Position numbers and translations under genes: made by a program. Positions 58,279 through 64,000 of a stretch of DNA of 64,000 bases are shown in pieces. Positions within the stretch are counted from its first letter, which is position 1, and every line of letters begins with the position of its first letter. This stretch comes from CAZICM01 sp964537685 (GTDB taxonomy: Bacteria; Myxococcota_A; Polyangia; Polyangiales; Polyangiaceae), in contig CAZICM010000036.1 in assembly GCA_964537685.1 (NCBI GenBank), positions 1-64,000 on the forward strand, written 5' to 3'. The notes under the pieces were generated by a model that was given only the letters and a program-made list of their open reading frames with translations, was not told where the DNA came from and made no database searches.

Positions 58279-59859
58279 ATGATTACTCAAGTTCTGCGGC
58301 GCGGCATGCGCGACCAACAAAACGATGGCCAAGTCAGTGAATGGCAGTGGTTCCTCGTCGGGCAAAATCTCGACGCCGGTACCGTCGACGGTATCTTCGG
58401 CGCCAATACCGAACGCGCCACCAAAGCCTTTCAGCGCGTCCAAAATCTCAATGATGACGGTGTGGTAGGCCGCCAAACCCTCGCCAAAGCCATCGGCCTG
58501 GGACTTGGCCATGTCCCCGATCCCGACAATGACGAGACCAACGGCCCCAATTGGCCCCCCAAACCGGATTTTTCGAATCTAAGTCCCGCCGAACGGGAAG
58601 TCCTCTTTGGCAAGTTTGGCTACGCGCCCGATCCTCAGCCCAATAACGCCGAAAATATCCGTATTCTGGGGGATTGGGTTGCCGAAAATATCCAGACCAT
58701 CGATGTCCCCCAGCTCGTGGGAAAAAAAGGCGCCAATGCCAAAGGACAAGTCACTTGTCACCGCCGCGCCGCCGATCAAATCCGGGCCTTGTTCGCTGCA
58801 TGGGAGCGGGCCGGGCTCCTCGACCGCGTTCTTTCATGGGAGGGCTGCTTTAATCCCCGCTTTGTACGGGGCAGCCGCACCGCCCTGAGCAATCATTCCT
58901 TTGGATCCGGCTTTGATATCAACGCCGCCTACAACGCCTATGGCTGCGAACCCGCCCGCGCCGGAGAAAAAGGCTCGGTCCGGGAGCTTGTTGAAATTGC
59001 AAATGCCCTCGGCTTCTATTGGGGAGGACATTTCTCGTCCAGGCTCGATGGAATGCATTTTGAAGTGGCCAAGCTGGTTGAAGTGGGTGATAGCAAACCA
59101 CCCAATCGAATCCCTCCCGTGGGCATTCAACCCCTCACCGGTTCGGCATTCTACGAACAGATTCGCACCATGGCCGGAAATGCTCGGGAAGAAGCCATTT
59201 TCAACGCCATTACCCAGGGCTCGGCACCGGCTTTCCTTCAAAACTGGCAAGAAGTACATCTGTCGGCCACCGATTCCACAGGCCGGACCCATGTGGGCGT
59301 TGTGCAAGTGAGCCCCGATTACTTATCGGTGGGCACAGATGACGATTTCCTTCGGATTCCCATGAATCCGCTGACGGCGCAGCGCATTGCCAATGCAAAC
59401 GATTGTCTGCTGCCAACGGCCAAGCTGGTCGATTTGATTTACGCCCAGGCGGCGCTTAAGCTTACGCCCAAGACCATGCCACCCTGCCCCGAGATGACCA
59501 CAAGTCCTTATTATAAGCGGCACAATGATTATGTAGAAGCCCAGCGGGCCAACCGCGGAATGGACGACCTCATCGCGGGGCATAAAAAAGACGTGGTGAT
59601 CACCAACCGCCTGCTATGGAAAGACAAGAAGGTGGCGATTTATGGCTGGCACGAGCCCAATGGCAAGGCGATTCAGCCTCTATCCACCATTCATGAAGAC
59701 ACCTACGCGGACTACAGCCATGGAATCCGCCTGGTCAAAGGAGATATGGAGGTGGACGGAAAGCCCATGCGCACCTCGGATGTGTTGGGGGATTCTAAAC
59801 TATGCGTCTTGTTAAGCAATGAGGGGGCGCTGAAGATAACGAAATACCCGGGCGTCTAG
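58279..59859 (+). CDS. Peptidoglycan-binding / M15-type D-Ala-D-Ala carboxypeptidase-like protein
   Basis: A 526-residue protein. Residues about 10-75: PG_binding_1 domain (EWQWFLVGQNL then VDGIFGANTERATKAFQRVQNLNDDGVVGRQT). Residues about 150-275: M15/VanY-like fold with SNHSFGSGFDINAAYN (SxHxxGxAxD class) and a closing GMHFEV, metal-site residues present. The last about 240 residues are a separate region with no family I recognise (HLSATDSTGRTHVGVVQVSP, YGWHEPNG, HGIRLVKGDMEVDG). No signal peptide is visible, so export would need another route, or it may act on delivery as a toxin-like effector. ATG 58279 has AAGGA at 8 bp; the longer frame lies in the previous gene. Confidence 0.82.
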   Translation: MITQVLRRGMRDQQNDGQVSEWQWFLVGQNLDAGTVDGIFGANTERATKAFQRVQNLNDDGVVGRQTLAKAIGLGLGHVPDPDNDETNGPNWPPKPDFSNLSPAEREVLFGKFGYAPDPQPNNAENIRILGDWVAENIQTIDVPQLVGKKGANAKGQVTCHRRAADQIRALFAAWERAGLLDRVLSWEGCFNPRFVRGSRTALSNHSFGSGFDINAAYNAYGCEPARAGEKGSVRELVEIANALGFYWGGHFSSRLDGMHFEVAKLVEVGDSKPPNRIPPVGIQPLTGSAFYEQIRTMAGNAREEAIFNAITQGSAPAFLQNWQEVHLSATDSTGRTHVGVVQVSPDYLSVGTDDDFLRIPMNPLTAQRIANANDCLLPTAKLVDLIYAQAALKLTPKTMPPCPEMTTSPYYKRHNDYVEAQRANRGMDDLIAGHKKDVVITNRLLWKDKKVAIYGWHEPNGKAIQPLSTIHEDTYADYSHGIRLVKGDMEVDGKPMRTSDVLGDSKLCVLLSNEGALKITKYPGV

Positions 59860-59898
59860 ATGCGACGGGGGCAAATCACAATCGTTGCCAGACGGAAC

Positions 59899-60732
59899 CT
59901 ACAGCCCCCGTTTCGCCGCGAGTTTAGCCAACTCCTTGCGTAGGACCCGCCACGACAAATCGGAATACGTCGCAAACTTCTTCGGCTCATGAGGCTCATC
60001 CTCATCGACAAAATCAAACACGTCCCTTGTCCCTTCCTCGGGACTCGCCCTTTCAATCTCGCTCTGGTTTAAATACACATGAAAGGTCGCCGCATAGGTC
60101 CCCTCCAGCATCGGACAATACACCCGGTGAACCGGAAAATACTTCTCATTCAGCCAAGCACATTGACCGGGGCTCAGCGTCATCAGCGCCATTTTCTTCG
60201 CATCCCACGCCAGCGAATCATACACCATCACATCAATCTGCCCCGTTAAACAGTAAATGATGCCCGTCGTGCTTCCATGCGAGTGAATGGGTGAATAATG
60301 CCCCGCAGGCCAAATCTCTAAAATCGCGGGGGACCCAAAGTCTCCCAAATGCTCATCCAATTCGATCAACTCATGTCCCCATTTCTTGGCCAAGTAATCG
60401 AAATCGCCCTTTCCAGTGCATGCAACCCGCACATAGGGCGGATGAGACGGGTCTTGGGCATATTTCAGCGCCAGGATTTCCGCGAGAAGGCCGCTCTGAA
60501 GGCTAAGCCGGATGGCTTCCACTTCCCACGCCGAAAACTGGATATGGCATACCTTGCGGTGAAGCTCCATCACGGTGACTGGAATCATCAACTGGCGCAC
60601 ATATTCATCGAAGGAAGTGGCCGGCGCGATCAGCGCCGACGGGACAAGGAGGTTGGCATTGATCCGAAGGTTCAGCTCTTCCTCATTATCTATATCAAAC
60701 GGTTTCTTTTTTGTGCTGCCCGCGTCGTTCAT
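59899..60732 (-). CDS. Cysteine dioxygenase-like cupin
   Basis: A 277-residue thiol-dioxygenase-type cupin. The iron ligands are His150 and His152 in GHYSPIHSHGSTTGIIYCLTG and His202 in YFPVHRVYCP, the CDO pattern (SPIHDH...LxG). The Cys in the IIYCLTG strand is at the position of the crosslinked Cys of cysteine dioxygenase. The family oxidises cysteine or related thiols to sulfinates. The C-terminus is acidic then basic. Start ATG follows GAGGAG. Divergent from def, 238 bp apart. Confidence 0.87.
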   Translation of the reverse strand: MNDAGSTKKKPFDIDNEEELNLRINANLLVPSALIAPATSFDEYVRQLMIPVTVMELHRKVCHIQFSAWEVEAIRLSLQSGLLAEILALKYAQDPSHPPYVRVACTGKGDFDYLAKKWGHELIELDEHLGDFGSPAILEIWPAGHYSPIHSHGSTTGIIYCLTGQIDVMVYDSLAWDAKKMALMTLSPGQCAWLNEKYFPVHRVYCPMLEGTYAATFHVYLNQSEIERASPEEGTRDVFDFVDEDEPHEPKKFATYSDLSWRVLRKELAKLAAKRGL

Positions 60733-60970
60733 CGAGACTCCTCTCTGGTCGAACCCATTTCAAATCCACCGGTGTTCGCGCGCCCTTCCCGCCACGAGGA
60801 AAGACGATTGCCGAAACTAGCCTTATACATAGGCTCTTCAAGAAAGTCAAACCTAAAAACGCCGCGCTTGCCGGCGGGTTTCCTTCGCGCGGGCAAGGCC
60901 CCTGAACTTCTTGATTGCAATCGGGTGCGGACTGACATAAAGCATCGCTCAACCCACGAGATCCCGCCCG

Positions 60971-61564
60971 ATGCTGCTACCGAAAATCGTTCAGACTGGA
61001 AAGACCGTTCTTCGCACACCTGCATCCTCGGTCACGCCCGAACAGATTGCCTCGCCTGAAGTCAAGCGCCTCGTCACCACCATGACCAAAGTGATGAGGG
61101 CCGCGCCTGGGGTAGGCTTGGCCGCGCCTCAAATCGGTGTGCCGCTGCGGATCTTGGTGATGGAGGATAAGGATAGCTTGATGAGCAAACTTTCCCCCGA
61201 TCAGCGCAAGATCCGGGGGCGGGTGCCTTTTCCGCTGACGGTGCTCTTTAATCCCGAGCTTCAGTTTGTGGGTGAAGAGGAAGATACCTTTTTTGAAGGC
61301 TGTTTAAGCGTGAGTGGATTTTCGGCACTGGTGCCGAGAAAGCGCTCGGTGATCGTGACAGGGCTCGATGAATCTGGACGACCGGTTCGCATCGAGGCCC
61401 AAGGCTGGCCTGCCCGGATATTTCAGCATGAGATCGATCATTTACATGGGATTTTGTATATCGACCGGATGCTGAGCCGCTCGTTTTGTATCAACGACGA
61501 GGCGGCGCAATGGCTGCTAAAACCAGTGGAGGATGTGAAGAAGGCGTTTGGGATTGGGGGATAG
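60971..61564 (+). CDS. def: Peptide deformylase
   Basis: A 197-residue peptide deformylase removing N-formyl from nascent proteins. The three motifs are present: GVGLAAPQIG (47-56), EGCLSVSGF and QHEIDHLHGILYIDRM. Residues about 66-90 contain a loop (DKDSLMSKLSPDQRKIRGRVP) longer than in the Escherichia enzyme. No methionyl-tRNA formyltransferase gene is next to it. ATG start without a clear ribosome site. Confidence 0.95.
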   Translation: MLLPKIVQTGKTVLRTPASSVTPEQIASPEVKRLVTTMTKVMRAAPGVGLAAPQIGVPLRILVMEDKDSLMSKLSPDQRKIRGRVPFPLTVLFNPELQFVGEEEDTFFEGCLSVSGFSALVPRKRSVIVTGLDESGRPVRIEAQGWPARIFQHEIDHLHGILYIDRMLSRSFCINDEAAQWLLKPVEDVKKAFGIGG

Positions 61565-61596
61565 GGCTCCGCACGCGCAAAACGCTTCCCCCCACC

Positions 61597-62640
61597 TCAG
61601 AGCCCATCAATCAGCTTGCACGCTTCCTTGCGCGCCTCAAACCATAGGTTTCCTTCGTCTTTGCCCTTTGCTATCGGCGAGACTGAGCTGTCTTCCGCGC
61701 CCTTCTGAAGCTGCCGGACGCGCCCGATAAGCTTGACGAGATCTTTTTCCGATTCCAGCGGCGCAATCGCTTCTCTCAGTAGAACCAACGCCCGCGCCTC
61801 GGCCTCTTCTTCTTGCTCTTTCGTATATCCCGGAGTGCGCCGCCCATCCGCATAATCGAGCATGCGTTCCCGAAGCTTGGTGTCGCTTCCCCACAAAAGA
61901 TGGATGGGTGTGAACCAGTCCACCGCCGAAACCAGCGCGGGCCGCACGCTGCGCATCTCCAAATGCGCCAGTTCAAGCGCTACTGCTGCCGCCACCACAT
62001 GCCTATCCTCGGCCCCGCAAACAAGCCCCGATGTCACGATGATAAGGTCTGGAGGCAAGTTAAAGGTGCGGGCGTCTGTGTACCCCGCAAGCATGACGCG
62101 CAGCGTATGGCCCGATAAGGCGCTGGCCGGCTGAAGCTGCTTCGCAATATCGTCAAGCTGTTTCTCAACCGGGGGAGCAAGATCTTTATGCAGTCCCAGT
62201 TGAACCAAGGCCGATTCCCCAATTTGATCGACCAAGGTGGGAACGCCCCCCGCAACGGCCCATCGGGCAATGGGTACGCTCGCTACAAAATAGAGGAGGA
62301 TAACAATGAGCAAGCCCTTAACACCATGCGCCAATGCCCTGCGGCGCCATCGAGCCCTTCGAATACGCCGCACCTGACCTCGCAGCTTTCCTTGCCGCGC
62401 TTTTTCGAGCGCATCGAGGAACTCCGCGTCCTCGATCGCCACGGTCAGCGAACCATCTTCATGGCGAACGACAATCTTTAACCCATCCGTGAAAATCTCG
62501 CACCGCTCGAGGGGAACCCGAAAGGTCTCGCTGCCTGTCAGGGCTTCGAGGTGAGGCCCGACAATTGCGATATGAGCCCGCAGTCCCCTTCGGCCATCGC
62601 GGTGAAGATTGATGCTTCCTATAAATGAACCGGTCGTCAC
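61597..62640 (-). CDS. M48-like membrane protein with inactive HExxH
   Basis: A 347-residue protein. Residues 1-95 form a PH-like or beta domain; one membrane helix is at about 108-128; the C-terminal part (about 150-260) follows the M48 layout (RTFNLPPDLIIVTSGLVCG) but the zinc motif HExxH reads LELAH (222-226), with the first His replaced by Leu. The third ligand region (EEEAEARAL) is also unusual. It is thus a probable pseudo-peptidase. Start: GTG 62640 preferred because a sigma70-like promoter lies just upstream; TTG 62679 would add 13 residues that overlap this promoter. Divergence of function unknown. Confidence 0.7.
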   Translation of the reverse strand: MTTGSFIGSINLHRDGRRGLRAHIAIVGPHLEALTGSETFRVPLERCEIFTDGLKIVVRHEDGSLTVAIEDAEFLDALEKARQGKLRGQVRRIRRARWRRRALAHGVKGLLIVILLYFVASVPIARWAVAGGVPTLVDQIGESALVQLGLHKDLAPPVEKQLDDIAKQLQPASALSGHTLRVMLAGYTDARTFNLPPDLIIVTSGLVCGAEDRHVVAAAVALELAHLEMRSVRPALVSAVDWFTPIHLLWGSDTKLRERMLDYADGRRTPGYTKEQEEEAEARALVLLREAIAPLESEKDLVKLIGRVRQLQKGAEDSSVSPIAKGKDEGNLWFEARKEACKLIDGL

Positions 62641-62641
62641 G

Positions 62642-62676
62642 GCATCGCATTTTATCGTATGAATCGATGCTGTCAA
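62642..62676 (-). promoter_or_regulatory. Sigma70-like promoter for the M48-like gene
   Basis: On the minus strand TTGACA (62676-62671) is followed after 16 bp by TAAAAT (62654-62649). Initiation would be near 62642, so the GTG start at 62640 would be nearly leaderless. Confidence 0.45.
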
Positions 62677-62679
62677 CAA

Positions 62680-62867
62680 AAATGGGAGAAGATTCGAAAG
62701 ATGCCGGGCGCTGGGCGCGAAGGGCGAAGAATGGTCTTTTTTTGAAGTTGATGGTCAGGGGTTTTTAATCAAATCCACATGTCCATCATGCGGGTGGGCT
62801 ACCCGCTTCATTAGGCGAAGGGGCATTCCCGGCGCTTGATGTTGGAGGGTGAGGGTTTGGGATGGGA
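62680..62867. other. Intergenic region
   Basis: A 188-bp gap between the M48-like gene and the end of the MopE/SPRY gene. AT-rich blocks (TTTTTTTGAAG) but no gene or clear hairpin terminator seen. Confidence 0.4.
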
Positions 62868-64000
62868 CTAATGGTGTTTTTGATAGGAGGCGGGCTTGGA
62901 ATGGAAGAAGGTTGGCCCAAAGTTCAGCGTTACGGCATCGTATCCATAACCCGCGGCGTAACTATTGTACGAATACCCGTTGTCTTGAATCCAAGCCATG
63001 GGATAATAGGTTTTGTTGGGCGTAAGGGCAAGAACGGCGGGAGGATTGGTGACATTTGGAGCACTTCCATTGACCCAGAAGGTGACGGTTGCGCAAGTCA
63101 TATCCACCAGAACAGAGATGATAGCACCCATTGAACTGTGATTGGGCATGGAAATAATTTTGGTTGCGCCGGGGTAGAGGTAGGCGTCAATCAGGCCGGT
63201 TCCCGCGTCTTCCAGACGAATACAATAGGCTTCGTTGAGGTTGGATAGGGTGGTATCGCCGGCATTGGGGGTGTCCACCGTACCCAAGCCGATACAAGGG
63301 CTCACATAATTCCAGGTAGCGGGAGCTTCCCAGTACCATCTACCACTGCCGGCGTTCATGGGGAGACCATTGTAACGAACGCCGGGATATTCGCCCGGAT
63401 TGGAACTGAGTTTAAGGCTGAACTTGGTCGTTCCAAACGGGCTAAAGCCCACGCGGGCATCGGGGAGGGCATTGGGGTTCCACAGGGATGTATTGGGATT
63501 GCCGTCACAGTCTTCGGCGTCCTGGGTATAGGTGCACAAATTGAAATCGCATTTTAAGCTGTCGTCAACCGTGCCGTCGCAATCGTTGTCGATACCGTCG
63601 CAGACTTCGGGTACTGTTGGGCAATTGACGGTTCCCTCATCCACAAGCCCATCGCAATCGTTATCGCTTCCATCGGGGACCTCTTGAGTTGGGCCGCATG
63701 TAAACAGTTCATCGATAGCGCCGTCGCAATCGTTGTCCCAGCCATCTTCGATTTCGACGCCGCCATTGGTTTCGCAGCAGGTAATGGAGAAGCCGTTGAT
63801 GGTTAAGCTGTTATCGTCGGCGTCGATCAGGCCGTCGTTATCGTTGTCGATTCCATCGCATATCTCCAGCGAGGGTAGAGGAGGGCAGGTCATACAGTTT
63901 TCGTCGATGGTGCCGTCGCAGTTATTATCGATGGCATCAAAACAATAATCGATGGCCGATGGGGGCGGGAAGGATTCACAGACTTGAGCTTGCCCGTTGA
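62868..64000 (-). CDS. MopE-repeat and SPRY-like surface protein, 5' end outside the window
   Basis: The open frame runs off the right edge, so the N-terminus and any signal peptide are missing. The first part holds at least five repeats of the type DNDCDGxID (for example ICDGIDNDNDGLID, DGWDNDCDGAID, CDGIDNDCDGTVD), each with a Cys, the putative metal-binding MopE motif common in myxobacterial surface proteins. The last about 220 residues resemble a SPRY domain: GVRYNGLPMNAGSGRWYWEA, PCIGLGTVD, VDMTCATVTFWVNG, TYYPMAWIQDNG and AVTLNFGPTF. Calcium binding and ligand recognition at the cell surface are inferences. Stop codon at 62868. Confidence 0.85.
   Translation of the reverse strand, partial: NGQAQVCESFPPPSAIDYCFDAIDNNCDGTIDENCMTCPPLPSLEICDGIDNDNDGLIDADDNSLTINGFSITCCETNGGVEIEDGWDNDCDGAIDELFTCGPTQEVPDGSDNDCDGLVDEGTVNCPTVPEVCDGIDNDCDGTVDDSLKCDFNLCTYTQDAEDCDGNPNTSLWNPNALPDARVGFSPFGTTKFSLKLSSNPGEYPGVRYNGLPMNAGSGRWYWEAPATWNYVSPCIGLGTVDTPNAGDTTLSNLNEAYCIRLEDAGTGLIDAYLYPGATKIISMPNHSSMGAIISVLVDMTCATVTFWVNGSAPNVTNPPAVLALTPNKTYYPMAWIQDNGYSYNSYAAGYGYDAVTLNFGPTFFHSKPASYQKHH

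Overview
The window looks like chromosomal DNA of a myxobacterium-like member of the Myxococcota. The best evidence is an mglB-mglA pair with close sequence agreement to the Myxococcus MglBA polarity switch. Supporting signs are Ser/Thr kinases with long disordered tails, many lipoproteins with TPR, VWA or Asp-Asn-Asp-Cys-Asp-Gly repeats, a TonB-dependent outer-membrane protein and a lone TssM. GC looks moderate by eye, lower than most cultured myxobacteria. I see no rRNA, tRNA, transposase or CRISPR array.

Region by region: 1-2.1 kb holds the 3' end of a polymorphic-toxin gene followed by displaced toxin tip/immunity cassettes and a 41-bp tandem repeat. 2.2-5.6 kb is a VWA + HEAT-repeat operon (minus strand), then a P450 and a TonB-dependent receptor-like gene (plus). 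10.2-21.3 kb is a long minus-strand housekeeping run: pyrH, a SurA/PpiC lipoprotein, a KamA-like radical SAM enzyme, an acyl-CoA carboxylase beta subunit, RNase E/G, PilZ, ribE-ribBA-ribH and nusB. 21.4-24.2 kb has rpoZ, a methyltransferase, a phosphoesterase and a small gene before tssM (24.3-27.2 kb). 27.2-34.1 kb (minus) carries pyrD-pyrK-rimI, a nitrilase-like/nucleotidyltransferase-like pair, a VWA lipoprotein, alr and a Cys-rich lipoprotein. 34.3-36.4 kb has a tiny basic protein, a terminator, mglA-mglB and a degenerate Mrr-like membrane protein. 36.4-41.1 kb has a 1229-residue TPR/DUF3857/transglutaminase protein, a small membrane protein and a phytochelatin-synthase-like gene.

41.1-44.7 kb is accessory DNA: an HExxH protein, pseudogene debris including a fragment of a second phytochelatin synthase, and a membrane-anchored TIR protein. 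44.9-49.7 kb has a lipoprotein hydrolase, enoyl-CoA hydratase, PLP decarboxylase and M20 peptidase. 49.9-54.5 kb has a CHAT-protease/kinase fusion and a TPR lipoprotein, convergent and overlapping by about 209 bp across a repeat translated on both strands. 54.7-64 kb has ybaK, a second Ser/Thr kinase with a partner periplasmic protein, a peptidoglycan-binding/M15 peptidase, a thiol dioxygenase, def, an M48-like protein with a broken HExxH, and the C-terminal part of a MopE-repeat/SPRY surface protein running off the right edge.

The best candidates for something undescribed are the CHAT-kinase/TPR convergent pair, the toxin-tip array, the nucleotidyltransferase-like/nitrilase-like pair, and the decayed island around the phytochelatin synthase gene.
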